39,854 nucleotides of DNA. Origin: an uncultured Pseudomonadota bacterium. Lineage in GTDB: Bacteria; Pseudomonadota; Gammaproteobacteria; Steroidobacterales; Steroidobacteraceae. The notes below the pieces were generated by a model. That model was not told where the DNA came from. It ran no database searches and saw nothing but the letters and a program-made list of their open reading frames with translations. Each line of letters begins with the position of its first letter. Position 1 is the stretch's first letter. A program made the translations under genes and the position numbers. The stretch is taken from positions 1 to 39,854 of the forward strand of contig CADEED010000025.1 of assembly GCA_902826225.1 (NCBI GenBank), written 5' to 3'. Of this stretch, positions 31,735 through 39,854 are shown in pieces.

Positions 31735-31841
31735 GCGTCCCCCTGGAGTCAAAGCCGTAGTCTAGCGAGAGAGCGAGGCGCCGTAATCATGACATCCTGG
31801 CAGACATTCCGGCCCGACGTATCACGAGGCCGGACCGGTCC
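31735..31841. other. Intergenic region after the exporter operon
   Basis: These 107 bases lie between the end of the ABC-2 permease and the start of the mutase-family gene (both minus). CCGGCC (31809-31814) and GGCCGG (31828-31833) could form a small terminator-like hairpin for the exporter operon, without a T-run. No gene is seen. Confidence 0.35.
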
Positions 31842-32975
31842 TCAATCGAGCCGCTTCTTGAATCGCGCCACCGCGATCCCGAGCATGACGACGAGGAAGA
31901 TCGCGAGCTTGCCGAGCTGTGGCCAGACATCGCCGAGCTCGGCGCCGCGCAGCATCACGCCGCGGATTATCACGTTGAAATGCGTGAGCGGCAGCAACTC
32001 GGCGATCCACTGCGCCGCCACGGGCATTCCCTCGAACGGGAACATGAACCCGGAGAGCAGGATCGAGGGGAGCATCGTCACGAACGCGAGCTGGAATGCC
32101 TGGAACTGCGTCTGCGCGAGCGTGGAGACGAACAACCCGAGCCCGAGTGATGCGGCGATGAAGACGAGCGTCGCGGCGTAGAGGCTCAGCAGGCCGCCGA
32201 CGACCGGGACGTTGAACAGCGCCGAGCCGACGATGAGGATCAGCGTGGTCTGGACGAGGCCGATGCCGACGTACGGCAGTAGTTTGCCCACCATGAGCTC
32301 GAGCCGGCCCAGCGGCGTCGCGATCAGGAGCTCCAGGTTGCCGCGCTCGCGCTCGCGCACGATGGCGCCGGACGTGAACAGCACCATCGTCATCGACAGG
32401 ATGACGCCGATGAGTGCCGGCACGATCTGCACGGCCGTGCGCTTCTCCGGGTTGTAGAGCGTACGGACCTCGATTCGTCGCGGCGCCATGCGCTTTCCGC
32501 CCGCATAGGGACCCGCGCCGTGCCGTACGAGGATTGGCGTCTGCGCGATGCCCGCGGCGATGGCCGCGAGCGACGGCTGCGATCCGTCGACGACGATCTG
32601 CACGGCGGGACGGGTATCCGACTGCAGCCGGCGCTCGAAGTCCCGCGGGATGACCACGCCCACGCTGGCGCGGCCTTCGCGCATCAGCCGGTCGAGCTCC
32701 GCGGACGAGTTCGTCGTGTATTCGACGCGCACGATCTGCGTCGCGCGCAGCTGCGCGATGAACTCGCGCGACATCGAGGAGTTGGCCAGGTCCTGCACCA
32801 CGGTGGCGATGTTGCGCACGTCGAAGTTGATGGCATAGCCGAACATCACGATCTGCAACAACGGGACGCCGACTATCATGCCGAACGTCACGCGGTCGCG
32901 GGACAGCTGCCGCACTTCCTTGCGCGCGACGGCGCGCAATCGGCGCAGCGAGCCCGCGAACCTGCTAGTCGCCAC
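31842..32975 (-). CDS. ABC-2 type permease (YbhR/YhhJ-like)
   Basis: A 377-residue exporter permease. One helix (about 31-50) is followed by a large periplasmic loop of ~130 residues (NIATVVQDLANSSMSREFIA onward) and then five helices between ~180 and 370, including the conserved RERERGNLELLIATPL loop before the third. This topology is that of YbhF/YbhR/YbhS or YhhJ-type efflux systems that work with an HlyD-family adaptor. The start is GTG at 32975 with a strong GGAGGG RBS, overlapping the ATPase end by 11 bases. It is the last gene of the nadC-HlyD-ABC operon. The transported substrate is unknown. Confidence 0.93.
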   Translation of the reverse strand: MATSRFAGSLRRLRAVARKEVRQLSRDRVTFGMIVGVPLLQIVMFGYAINFDVRNIATVVQDLANSSMSREFIAQLRATQIVRVEYTTNSSAELDRLMREGRASVGVVIPRDFERRLQSDTRPAVQIVVDGSQPSLAAIAAGIAQTPILVRHGAGPYAGGKRMAPRRIEVRTLYNPEKRTAVQIVPALIGVILSMTMVLFTSGAIVRERERGNLELLIATPLGRLELMVGKLLPYVGIGLVQTTLILIVGSALFNVPVVGGLLSLYAATLVFIAASLGLGLFVSTLAQTQFQAFQLAFVTMLPSILLSGFMFPFEGMPVAAQWIAELLPLTHFNVIIRGVMLRGAELGDVWPQLGKLAIFLVVMLGIAVARFKKRLD

Positions 32976-33915
32976 GCTTTTCCCTCCGCGTAGACACGAC
33001 GAACACGTCTTCGAGGCTCGCGTCGGTGCGCTCTATTCGCGCGTCGATGCCATGCCGCGCGAGCAATGCGCGCAGCTGCTCCGCCGCGTCCTTGGTGCTG
33101 CGATCGGCGAGGACGCGCAGGCGGATGCCGAGCTGCGTCACACCGTGCACCCAGGGCAGTTCGCGGATCACGCGTGGCGCCTCGCTGCCGTCCGCACCCT
33201 CGATCTCGAAGATGTCCGCGTCGACGGACTCCATCAACGCGCGGGGCGTTCCCTCGGCGACCACGCGGCCGTCGGCGATGATCGCGAGGCCGTGGCAGCG
33301 CTCGGCCTCGTCCATGTAATGAGTCGACACGAGGATGGTCGCTCCGGCCTCAGCCAGTTCGAAGAGCCTTTCCCAGAAATCGCGGCGGCTCTGCGGGTCG
33401 ACGGCGCTCGTCGGTTCGTCGAGCAGCAGCAATTCCGGCGCGTGCAGAGTGGCGGCCGCGAGCGCGAGCCGTTGCTTCTGCCCGCCGCTCATCGTTCCAG
33501 CGCGCTGCCTGCGCAGGCTCTCGAGGTCGTAGGTGGCGCGGGCCTGCGCGATGCGCGCGCCGACGTCGCCTTCGAGGCCGTAGAGATCGGCGATGAACTG
33601 CAGGTTCTCGTCGGTGGTCAGGTCTTCCCAGAGCGAGAACTTCTGCGGCATGTAACCCAGGCGACGGCGGATCGCCTCCGCGTCCTTCACGACGGACAAG
33701 CCGAAGACCTCGGCGTGACCGTCGGAGGGAAGGAGCATCCCGCAGAGCATTCTCAGCGTGGTCGATTTTCCGGAACCATTCGGACCGAGAAATCCGTAGA
33801 TGCGCCCCGACGGGATGTCGAGGTCGATGTGGTCCACGGCGACCTTGTCGCCGAACTTGCGAGTGAGCTGCCGCGCCGTGATCGCGATGCCGGAAGACAC
33901 GGCCGCGCCGCTCAC
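32965..33915 (-). CDS. ABC transporter ATP-binding protein (YbhF-like efflux)
   Basis: A 316-residue ATPase that powers the next-encoded permease. Walker A GPNGSGKST is near residues 44-52, followed by the Q-loop YMPQKFSLWEDLT, signature MSGGQKQRL, Walker B LLLLDEPTSAVDP and H-loop STHYMDEAERC. A C-terminal regulatory domain of ~85 residues follows. The GTG at 33915 overlaps the HlyD stop (GTGA) and gives a short VSGAAVSSG leader before the conserved part; an internal GTG five codons later is an alternative. Only one ATPase half is present; dimerisation is expected. Confidence 0.92.
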   Translation of the reverse strand: MSGAAVSSGIAITARQLTRKFGDKVAVDHIDLDIPSGRIYGFLGPNGSGKSTTLRMLCGMLLPSDGHAEVFGLSVVKDAEAIRRRLGYMPQKFSLWEDLTTDENLQFIADLYGLEGDVGARIAQARATYDLESLRRQRAGTMSGGQKQRLALAAATLHAPELLLLDEPTSAVDPQSRRDFWERLFELAEAGATILVSTHYMDEAERCHGLAIIADGRVVAEGTPRALMESVDADIFEIEGADGSEAPRVIRELPWVHGVTQLGIRLRVLADRSTKDAAEQLRALLARHGIDARIERTDASLEDVFVVSTRREKRGD

Positions 33916-34871
33916 GGCGTTCCCGTCTCCAGCAGGACCTCGACGGGCACGCCGGAGGGGAGGCTCTGCGCCTCGGCATCGTCGAACACGACCTCGGCGA
34001 CGAACGAGAGCTTGGAGCGGTCGGCGGCGGTCAGCGAGTAGTAAGGAGTGAACTCGGCCTCGCTCGCGACGAAGCGGACCTGTCCCCTGAAGGCGCGCTC
34101 GACCCCATCGACGTTGAGGGTGGCGGGCGTGCCGATCTTCACGCGTGCGCGCAACGGTTCGGGGATGTGGATGCGCGCGTAAGGCGCGGTCGTCGCGAGC
34201 AGCACCGCGACCGTGGCGCCGCGGGCCGGCCGTTCGCCGACGTGGAACGGCAGTGCGTCGACGGTCCCCGCGATCGGCGCGCGAATCTCGAGGCGCGAGG
34301 ACGTGGTTTCGAGGCCCTGGAGCGTGGCCCGGGCGCTGTCGGCGGCCTGGCGGGCCTGGGCGAGCTGTTCGGCACGCGTGCCTTCCTGCAACTCGCGCAG
34401 ATCGGCTTCGGCCTCCTGCAGGCTGGCCTCCGCGGCGCCGGCGGCCGCGACCTGTCGGTCGGCGTCCGACTTGCTCACGAGGGCGTTCTTCACGAGCCCG
34501 AGCAGCCGATCGCGTTCGCGCACCGCGTCGTCGCGCGTGGCGCGCGCGCGATCGCGGCGCGCCGCCGCGGCGCGGATGCTCGTGACCCTTGGTCCGTTCC
34601 TGAGCTCCTCGACGCGCGCCTCGGCCTCGGCGAGTCGTGCGCGCGCCGCGCCGAGCTCCGCATCGGACAGCGCGCGATCCTGCACGGCGAGGACGTCGCC
34701 GGCCTTCACCACGGCGCCCTCCGCGACGGGCAGCGCGAGGATGGGTTGATCCGTGTCCGCGACGACTTCGACTCGGTCGCGCTCCAGCGTGCCGGGCAGC
34801 GCGTTCTGGTCGTGGCGGGCGCAGGCCGCGAGCGACAGCAGGACGATTCCGACGGCGCGGCGAGCCGTCAT
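33912..34871 (-). CDS. HlyD-family periplasmic adaptor (lipoprotein)
   Basis: A 319-residue adaptor of an efflux system. A lipoprotein signal ends in LLSLAAC (Cys near residue 17), so it is anchored in the inner membrane. A lipoyl-like half ([32 protein letters not shown]) is followed by a long alpha-helical hairpin at ~70-185 rich in Ala, Arg and Glu, then [20 protein letters not shown] and a beta-barrel C terminus. It would link the ABC permease to an outer-membrane channel, which is not encoded nearby. The ATG overlaps the nadC stop (ATGA) and its stop overlaps the ATPase start. Confidence 0.9.
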   Translation of the reverse strand: MTARRAVGIVLLSLAACARHDQNALPGTLERDRVEVVADTDQPILALPVAEGAVVKAGDVLAVQDRALSDAELGAARARLAEAEARVEELRNGPRVTSIRAAAARRDRARATRDDAVRERDRLLGLVKNALVSKSDADRQVAAAGAAEASLQEAEADLRELQEGTRAEQLAQARQAADSARATLQGLETTSSRLEIRAPIAGTVDALPFHVGERPARGATVAVLLATTAPYARIHIPEPLRARVKIGTPATLNVDGVERAFRGQVRFVASEAEFTPYYSLTAADRSKLSFVAEVVFDDAEAQSLPSGVPVEVLLETGTP

Positions 34872-35755
34872 CCCGCGAACTCGAAACGCATGGAGAGATC
34901 GACCGCCTGTACGTGCTTGGTGATGCCGCCGATCGAGATGTAGTCGACGCCGGTCTCCGCGATCTTGCGCACGGTGTCGAGCGTGACGCTGCCGGACGCC
35001 TCGAGCTTCGCTTTGCCACCCGCGGCGCGATTGCGCGCAACGGCGGTGCGCATGTCGTCGAGGGTCAGTTCGTCGAGCATGATGATGTCCGCGCCGGCGG
35101 CGACGGCCGCCTCGAATTCCGCGAGCGACTCGACTTCGACTTCGACCGGCACACCGGGAGACGTCCGCCGCGCCGTCGCGATGGCCGCGCCGATGGAGCC
35201 GGCCGCCACGATGTGGTTTTCCTTGATCAGCACCATGTCGTACAACCCGAGACGATGGTTCTGCGCGCCGCCACAGCGCGCGGCGTACTTCTGTGCGAGC
35301 CGCATTCCCGGCAGCGTCTTGCGCGTGTCGAGGATGCGACAGGCCGTGCCGGCCACGGCGTCGACGTAGCGGCGCGCGGCAGTTGCGGTCGCCGAGAGCG
35401 TCTGCAGGAAATTGAGTGCCGTGCGCTCTCCCGTCAGCAGGGGACGCGCGGGCCCCGCGAGTCGCAGGATCGTCATGTCGGCCGCGAGTGGGTCGCCGTC
35501 GCGTGCCTGCCATTCGAGGCGGATTCCCGCGTCGAGTTGCGCGAAGGTGGCGTCGACCCAGTCGGTGCCGCAGAGGATCGCGGGCTCGCGCGCGACGATG
35601 CGCGCGCGAGCCTGCTGACTCGAGGGAACGAGGGCGGCGGTGACATCGCCGCCGCCTATGTCTTCGGACAGCGCGGCTGCGACCTGCCGCGCGATGAGTT
35701 GGGCTTCTACTCTCGCCGTCAGAACGGGAGGCCGTGGGTGGCGCCGCCCATGCAC
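34868..35755 (-). CDS. nadC: Nicotinate-nucleotide diphosphorylase (carboxylating)
   Basis: A 295-residue quinolinate phosphoribosyltransferase that forms nicotinate mononucleotide, CO2 and pyrophosphate from quinolinate and PRPP in de novo NAD synthesis. Characteristic stretches are [14 protein letters not shown], the [12 protein letters not shown] helix, [37 protein letters not shown] and a C-terminal [13 protein letters not shown]. Length is usual. The start is GTG at 35755, within the last 37 bases of the upstream gene; no later in-frame start precedes the conserved region. It is the second gene of an operon leading into an efflux system, an unusual neighbour. nadA and nadB are not in this window. 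Confidence 0.95.
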   Translation of the reverse strand: MHGRRHPRPPVLTARVEAQLIARQVAAALSEDIGGGDVTAALVPSSQQARARIVAREPAILCGTDWVDATFAQLDAGIRLEWQARDGDPLAADMTILRLAGPARPLLTGERTALNFLQTLSATATAARRYVDAVAGTACRILDTRKTLPGMRLAQKYAARCGGAQNHRLGLYDMVLIKENHIVAAGSIGAAIATARRTSPGVPVEVEVESLAEFEAAVAAGADIIMLDELTLDDMRTAVARNRAAGGKAKLEASGSVTLDTVRKIAETGVDYISIGGITKHVQAVDLSMRFEFAG

Positions 35756-36330
35756 AGCAGCATGGGGAGCGAGAGGATGAAGTTCGTGCGCGAGGCATAG
35801 AGCGCGACCTTGCGCGCCTTCGCCTTTTCTTCGTCGGTCGCCGGCTTGATTCCGAGGACCTTCTTCTGGTTTGGCCAGATCACGCCCCAGACGTTGAGCA
35901 GCATGATGGTGCCGAGCCAGGCGCCGACGCCGATGGTCAGGTGGTACAGGCTGCCGCCTTCGATGGTGGTGCCAAGCGCGAACGCATGCACGAAATTCTT
36001 GTCAAGCAGCCACGCGCCGGCCAGCCAGGTGATGAGCGCCGACCAGCGGAACCAGAACAGGGCGCGCGGCGCGACGTACTTGCCGATGGCCGCGGGGCCC
36101 GGGCCCCCCTTGTCCTCCGTGGCCGCCGCCATCGCCGGAACCTGCACGGCGTTCAGGTAATAGAGGAGGCCGATCCAGAACACACCGGCGACGATGTGGA
36201 CCCAGCGCGCCAGCGACAGCGCCTGGAAGGTGAACGTGCCGTCAGAACCCACGTCGATCGCGACGGAAACGAGAACCGCCAGAATGATGCCGGTGACGAG
36301 CGCGTAGCGATGATTCGTGAATATTTTCAT
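35719..36330 (-). CDS. PuuD-like (urate hydroxylase N-terminal type) membrane protein
   Basis: A 203-residue integral membrane protein with about five helices (residues 10-27, 40-62, 88-106, 118-152 region and 175-198). [18 protein letters not shown] and [27 protein letters not shown] resemble the membrane part of PuuD-type proteins annotated as urate hydroxylases. The cytochrome c domain of full-length PuuD is missing (no CxxCH), so urate oxidation is doubtful. Histidines in helices 2 and 4 could hold a heme. ATG at 36330 has a GGAGAG RBS. It begins the operon and overlaps nadC by 37 bases. It is divergent from the DUF1289-Grx gene. Confidence 0.75.
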   Translation of the reverse strand: MKIFTNHRYALVTGIILAVLVSVAIDVGSDGTFTFQALSLARWVHIVAGVFWIGLLYYLNAVQVPAMAAATEDKGGPGPAAIGKYVAPRALFWFRWSALITWLAGAWLLDKNFVHAFALGTTIEGGSLYHLTIGVGAWLGTIMLLNVWGVIWPNQKKVLGIKPATDEEKAKARKVALYASRTNFILSLPMLLCMGGATHGLPF

Positions 36331-36404
36331 TGTCTTATTCTCTCCGGTGAGCGGTTTGAAGAATAGGGGACGAGCCCCCATAATTCAACGCGCTCCGGGA
36401 CCCT

Positions 36405-36890
36405 ATGGAACGCCCGCAATCTCCCTGCATCAAAGTCTGTGTCCTGGCCGGCTCGCGCTGCTCAGGTTGTTTGCGGACTGTCGACGAGATTGCGTCCTGG
36501 AGCTCGATGAGCGCACAGGAGCAATGGACATTGCTCGCGACGCTCGATGAAAGGAGAAAGACAGTGGCTGAAGACGTCCTCGATCGCATCAAGACCCACA
36601 TCGGCACGAGCCCCGCCGTGCTGTTCATGAAGGGTACCCCGGATTTCCCGCAATGCGGCTTCTCGGCGCAGACGGTGGCCGCGCTGCGCGCCTCGGGCAC
36701 GGATTTCCATTCGGTGAACATCTTCGAGGACCCGGAGCTGCGCGAAGCGCTCAAGAAGTTCTCGAACTGGCCTACCTACCCGCAGCTCTACGTAGGCGGC
36801 GAACTCGTGGGCGGCTGCGACATCGTCCTCGAGATGCATCGCAGCGGCGAGCTCAAGAAGCTCCTCGACGAAGCGAAAGTGCCGGCCTGA
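36405..36890 (+). CDS. grxD: DUF1289-monothiol glutaredoxin fusion (Grx4/GrxD type)
   Basis: A 161-residue frame made of two parts. Residues 1-52 are a DUF1289 domain with cysteines in [20 protein letters not shown] that suit metal or Fe-S binding. Residues ~54-161 are a complete monothiol glutaredoxin with the CGFS active site, a glutathione-contacting Lys in [20 protein letters not shown] and GGCDIVLEM. Grx4-type proteins hold and pass on 2Fe-2S clusters in the cytoplasm. An AAGGAGA RBS (36551-36557) precedes an in-frame GTG at 36564 (codon 54), so a separate Grx of 108 residues is probably also, or mainly, made. DUF1289 is normally a stand-alone protein of ~60 residues. No stop codon separates the two. 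Confidence 0.9.
   Translation: MERPQSPCIKVCVLAGSRCSGCLRTVDEIASWSSMSAQEQWTLLATLDERRKTVAEDVLDRIKTHIGTSPAVLFMKGTPDFPQCGFSAQTVAALRASGTDFHSVNIFEDPELREALKKFSNWPTYPQLYVGGELVGGCDIVLEMHRSGELKKLLDEAKVPA
36551..36557 (+). promoter_or_regulatory. Internal ribosome-binding site for the Grx part
   Basis: AAGGAGA is a near-ideal Shine-Dalgarno, seven bases before an in-frame GTG at 36564. The glutaredoxin similarity starts right after that codon. It implies that the Grx can be made without the DUF1289 part. Confidence 0.65.
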
Positions 36891-36901
36891 CCGCCGGCTG
36901 A

Positions 36902-37612
36902 CTACTCCGGACCCGGCGCAGCGGGGTCCGGCGGGAATGGCGGGCCCTCGGGCTGATCCAGTCCGCGCAGCGTCTGCGCGCGAATCTCCGCGCGACGCCA
37001 CGAGCCGTCCAGCTCGTTGCACACCTCGCAGAAGATGTCGGCCGTGCGCTCCGCGTCGTAGCGGGCGGAGTGCGCGGCGCTCGAGTCCCACTCGAAGCCG
37101 CATACCTGCGTCGCCTTCGCGAGCACGGTCTGGCCGAAGGCCGCGCCCGCGAGCGTGGCCGTGTCGAAACAGCTGAACGGATGGAACGGGTTGCGCTTGA
37201 TCTCCGCGCGCGCCACCGCGGCGTTGAGGAAGCCCAGGTCGAAAGCGGCGTTGTGCCCGACGAGCACCGCGCGTTTGCAATCCTGCGCTTTCATCGCCGC
37301 GCGCACCTCCGTGAAGATCCGCCCGAGCGCGTCCTTTTCGGGGATCGCGGGGCGCAGCGGATGCCAGGGGTCGATGCCGTTCACCGCGAGCGAGGCTGCC
37401 TCGATGTTCGAGCCTACGTAGGGACGCACGTGGTAGGAATGCGATTCACCACGCTGCAGCCTTCCGTCGGGACCGAACTGGATCATGACCGCTGCGATCT
37501 CGAGCAGCGCGTCGGTGGCGCAGTTGAACCCGCCGGTTTCGACGTCGATGACCACGGGCAGGAAGGCGCGGAAGCGCCGGCTCATGAGTGGTGGGCCGGT
37601 GAACGCCTCCAT
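36902..37612 (-). CDS. rnt: Ribonuclease T
   Basis: A 236-residue 3'-5' exoribonuclease of the DEDDh group that trims tRNA CCA ends and matures 5S and 23S rRNA. The catalytic residues are visible: Asp and Glu in VIDVETGG, Asp in [10 protein letters not shown], and His and Asp in [11 protein letters not shown]. The family mark [23 protein letters not shown] is close to the start. ATG at 37612 shares bases with the pyrC stop; a GTG at 37615 is equally placed, and an ATG at 37585 directly before the conserved part lacks an RBS. The C-terminal ~20 residues are a proline-rich tail ([15 protein letters not shown]). Coupled to pyrC. Confidence 0.95.
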   Translation of the reverse strand: MEAFTGPPLMSRRFRAFLPVVIDVETGGFNCATDALLEIAAVMIQFGPDGRLQRGESHSYHVRPYVGSNIEAASLAVNGIDPWHPLRPAIPEKDALGRIFTEVRAAMKAQDCKRAVLVGHNAAFDLGFLNAAVARAEIKRNPFHPFSCFDTATLAGAAFGQTVLAKATQVCGFEWDSSAAHSARYDAERTADIFCEVCNELDGSWRRAEIRAQTLRGLDQPEGPPFPPDPAAPGPE

Positions 37613-38655
37613 CACGTCGCGAGTTCCCAGCGCACCGGCTCGCCGGCGCGCATCGGCACGAGGCGCTCGCCTTCGCCGAGCGGATAGCTCGCCGGCGGGC
37701 GCCACTCGCGCTTCTCGAGCCGGATGCGGTCGGCATTGCGCGGCAGCCCATAGAAGTCGGCGCCGAAGTCCGACGCGAATCCTTCCAGCCGGTTGAGCTT
37801 GCCCACGGCCTCGAAGGCCTCGGCGTACAGCTCGATGCCGGCGTGCGCGGTGAACATGCCGGCGCAGCCGCAGGCGTTCTCCTTCGTGTGCTGCGCATGC
37901 GGCGCGCTGTCCGTGCCCAGGAAGAACCGCGGATTGCCGCTCGTCGCCGCTTCGAGTAGCGCCGCGCGATCCGGTTCGGTCTTCAGGATGGGCAGGCAGT
38001 AGTAGTGAGGCCGGATGCCGCCATCGAACAACGCGTTGCGGTTGTGCAGCAGGTGCTGGGGCGTGATCGTCGCGCCGACGCCATCGCGGGCCGTGCGCAC
38101 GAATTCGACCGCGCGCGCCGTGGTGATGTGCTCGAAGACGACGCGCAGCGCCGGGAAGCGCGCGATGGTCGGCGCCAGCACCTCGTCGATGAAACGGGAT
38201 TCGCGGTCGAAGACGTCCACCTCGCGGCCGGTGACCTCGCCGTGCACGAGCAGCGGCAGGCCGAGCTCGCTCATGCGCGCGAGCGTGGCGTCGATGCGGC
38301 GGATGTCGGTGACGCCCGAATCGGCATTCGTCGTGGCGCCGGCCGGGTAGAGCTTGCACGCGAACACGATGCCACTGGCGCGGGCGCGATCGATCTCGGC
38401 CGGTGGCGTGAGATCGGTGAGGTATAGAGTCATCAACGGCGTGAAGTTCGCGAACGGGCCAACGGCGGGCAGGGCCGCCAGGATCCTTGCTCGATACCGG
38501 GCCGCGGCGTCGGTGGTGGTGACCGGCGGCTTCAGGTTCGGCATCACGATCGCGCGCGCGAAGCGCGCCGCGGTGTAGGGCAGCACGGCCGCGAGCGCGG
38601 CACCGTCGCGCAGATGCAGGTGCCAGTCGTCGGGGCGGCGAATTTCAATGTGCAT
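37612..38655 (-). CDS. pyrC: Dihydroorotase (class II)
   Basis: A 347-residue zinc amidohydrolase that cyclises N-carbamoyl-aspartate to dihydroorotate in pyrimidine synthesis. Like the E. coli enzyme it has the short, stand-alone form. The metal residues are H12 and H14 (DWHLHLRDG), a Lys at 101 (FACKLYPAG) that becomes carboxylated, His in PLLVHGEV, His in VFEHIT and Asp in [10 protein letters not shown]. The start [15 protein letters not shown] is typical. The stop overlaps the rnt start, so the two genes are cotranscribed. Confidence 0.96.
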   Translation of the reverse strand: MHIEIRRPDDWHLHLRDGAALAAVLPYTAARFARAIVMPNLKPPVTTTDAAARYRARILAALPAVGPFANFTPLMTLYLTDLTPPAEIDRARASGIVFACKLYPAGATTNADSGVTDIRRIDATLARMSELGLPLLVHGEVTGREVDVFDRESRFIDEVLAPTIARFPALRVVFEHITTARAVEFVRTARDGVGATITPQHLLHNRNALFDGGIRPHYYCLPILKTEPDRAALLEAATSGNPRFFLGTDSAPHAQHTKENACGCAGMFTAHAGIELYAEAFEAVGKLNRLEGFASDFGADFYGLPRNADRIRLEKREWRPPASYPLGEGERLVPMRAGEPVRWELAT

Positions 38656-38833
38656 CGTGCGTGGGCCGCGCCCTACGAGGTTGTGCGAAATCGCCGTAAG
38701 CGTTTGTGCGGACAGGAGTTTGCTTGACCGTTGGGGCTCAAGAAACGATCATATCGCGCCTCGTTTTCCACCCCATCACATCAACAACGCGGCGCATGCT
38801 AGCACAGCGCTCGCGGCGTTCTTTGGCACTCGT
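38656..38833. other. Divergent pyrC-aceE intergenic region
   Basis: This 178-base gap should hold the promoters of pyrC (minus) and aceE (plus). A sigma70-like -35 TTGACC at 38724-38729 with GATCATAT about 17-19 bases on is a possible aceE promoter. A short palindrome TGCTAGCA lies at 38797-38804. I saw no clear Shine-Dalgarno before aceE. Confidence 0.45.
38724..38754 (+). promoter_or_regulatory. Candidate sigma70 promoter for aceE
   Basis: TTGACC (-35, one mismatch to consensus) is followed after 17 to 19 bases by GATCAT/TCATAT as a weak -10. It lies about 80 bases before the aceE ATG. Confidence 0.3.
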
Positions 38834-39854
38834 ATGACGGACATCCCCAAGCTGCAAGACGTCGATCCCACCGAGACACGCGAGTGGATCGAATCGATCG
38901 ACTCCGTCCTCAAGACGCAGGGCGCCGAACGCGCGCACTACCTGCTCGAAGCGCTGATCGACCATACGCGCCGCTCGGGCGCGTACCTGCCGTTCCGTCC
39001 GAACACGGCGTATCTCAACACGATCACCACGGGCCACGAGCCCTCGTATCCGGGCAACCGCGAGTTCGAGAAACGCATCGAGGCGTGCATCCGCTGGAAT
39101 GCCCTCGCCATGGTGTTGAACGCCAACAAGGTGTCGAGCGAGTACGGCGGACACCTCTCGACGTACGCGTCGTCGGCCACGCTGTACGAAGTCGGCTTCA
39201 ATCATTTCTGGCGTGCACCGTCGCCCGAGCATCCGGGCGACATGGTGTTCGTGCAAGGCCACGCGTCGCCCGGCATCTACGCTCGCGCGTTCCTCGAGGG
39301 TCGTCTCACCGAGAACCAGCTCAGGCATTTCCGCCAGGAAGCGTCGGGCGACGGCCTGTCGTCCTATCCGCACCCATGGCTCATGCCTAACTTCTGGCAG
39401 TTCCCGACGGTGTCGATGGGACTCGGCCCGATGATGGCCATCTACCAGGCGCGCTTTCAGCGCTACATGGAGAACCGCGGCCTGTCGCCGGTTTCCGATC
39501 GCAAGGTCTGGGCGTTCCTGGGCGACGGCGAGATGGACGAGCCCGAGAGCATGGGCGCGCTCACGCTGCCCGTGCGCGAGAAGCTCGACAATCTCGTGTT
39601 CGTCGTCAACTGCAACCTCCAGCGTCTCGACGGACCGGTCCGCGGCAACGGCAAGATCATCCAGGAGCTCGAGGCCGCGTTCATGGGCGCTGGCTGGAAC
39701 GTCATCAAGGTCATCTGGGGTTCGCGCTGGGATCCGCTGCTCGCGCGGGACACGAACGGCCTGCTGCGCAAGGTCATGGAAGAGTGCGTCGACGGCGAAT
39801 ACCAGAACTTCAAGGCCAAGGGCGGCGCGTACACGCGCGAGAACTTCTTCGGCA
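38834..39854 (+). CDS. aceE: Pyruvate dehydrogenase E1 component, 5' part (truncated by window end)
   Basis: The first 340 codons of the homodimeric-type E1 of pyruvate dehydrogenase, which decarboxylates pyruvate with thiamine diphosphate and hands the acetyl group to E2. Typical sequence is seen: [56 protein letters not shown], the [19 protein letters not shown] segment, and the thiamine-diphosphate/Mg site [13 protein letters not shown] with [16 protein letters not shown]. The full family length is about 890 residues, so the rest lies beyond the window. ATG at 38834 is the only good start; no Shine-Dalgarno is evident. aceF and lpd would be expected to follow. Confidence 0.96.
   Translation, partial: MTDIPKLQDVDPTETREWIESIDSVLKTQGAERAHYLLEALIDHTRRSGAYLPFRPNTAYLNTITTGHEPSYPGNREFEKRIEACIRWNALAMVLNANKVSSEYGGHLSTYASSATLYEVGFNHFWRAPSPEHPGDMVFVQGHASPGIYARAFLEGRLTENQLRHFRQEASGDGLSSYPHPWLMPNFWQFPTVSMGLGPMMAIYQARFQRYMENRGLSPVSDRKVWAFLGDGEMDEPESMGALTLPVREKLDNLVFVVNCNLQRLDGPVRGNGKIIQELEAAFMGAGWNVIKVIWGSRWDPLLARDTNGLLRKVMEECVDGEYQNFKAKGGAYTRENFFG

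Noticed and set aside
35719..36330. Full-length urate hydroxylase PuuD
   Set aside because: Only the membrane part is recognisable; there is no cytochrome c CxxCH motif, so a urate-oxidising function is not claimed.
38738..39373. 211-codon minus frame over the start of aceE
   Set aside because: Antisense of strongly conserved aceE sequence.
1..39854. CRISPR array, tRNA/rRNA genes, insertion sequence, prophage or toxin-antitoxin and defence genes
   Set aside because: No regularly spaced repeats, cloverleaf, transposase, integrase or known defence domain was visible.

Overview
The window is dense, GC-rich bacterial DNA with almost no non-coding space. The gene set points to a gammaproteobacterium, most likely in or near Steroidobacteraceae/Xanthomonadales: RNase T, class II dihydroorotase, a homodimeric-type pyruvate dehydrogenase E1 (aceE), a CPXCG cysteine-rich protein, and several secreted glycan-active enzymes. 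The lineage is an inference from gene content. No rRNA, tRNA, CRISPR array, insertion sequence or phage gene was seen.

Layout. 0.2-2.9 kb: a PAS-PAS-GGDEF-EAL cyclic-di-GMP protein, followed by a perfect 23-bp inverted-repeat element. 3.0-6.8 kb: a secreted GH95 alpha-L-fucosidase, then a run of small genes (DUF1801, DUF3291, two tiny membrane proteins). 6.8-8.9 kb (minus): an operon DUF4252 - ECF sigma - anti-sigma-like - DUF4252. 9.0-10.5 kb: a BsuPI-domain lipoprotein and a divergent CPXCG protein whose start codons overlap, then an SDR. 10.5-14.7 kb (minus): an ABC exporter (ATPase, permease, CIA30 domain) with a DesK/DesR-type two-component system; permease and CIA30 are separated by a -1 frame change. 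14.8-15.8 kb: an unrecognised membrane protein. 15.9-20.4 kb (plus): a GMC oxidoreductase with a predicted 3Fe-4S motif, its Tat-signal small subunit, a dienelactone hydrolase, a CBM-like secreted protein and a tandem YjbR protein. 20.5-21.9 kb: a diheme c-type oxidoreductase.

21.9-25.4 kb (minus): an NTF2-like secreted protein, a VOC protein, a lipoprotein and a large GH67-like glycosidase. 25.4-26.2 kb: an SDR. 26.4-28.5 kb (minus): DUF4287-AHSA1, DUF1761 and an AraC regulator whose start codon lies inside a second REP-like palindrome. 28.6-31.7 kb (minus): a DUF1080-esterase fusion, a GNAT and an ICL/PEP-mutase family enzyme. 31.8-36.3 kb (minus): an overlapping operon of a PuuD-like membrane protein, nadC, HlyD, ABC ATPase and ABC-2 permease. 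36.4-39.9 kb: a DUF1289-monothiol glutaredoxin fusion, rnt, pyrC and the 5' part of aceE, which runs off the window.

How it fits together: most of the window is housekeeping or accessory metabolism. The glycan enzymes (GH95, GH67-like, DUF1080-esterase, CBM-like), the periplasmic GMC dehydrogenase and the diheme cytochrome suggest an organism that breaks down plant or algal polysaccharide and oxidises the sugars in the periplasm. The most unusual points are the permease-CIA30 frame break, the DUF1289-Grx fusion with a well-placed internal start, the paired DUF4252 genes around an ECF sigma/anti-sigma pair, and two unrelated REP-like palindromes, one supplying a gene's start codon. I did not find a clearly new defence or mobile system.
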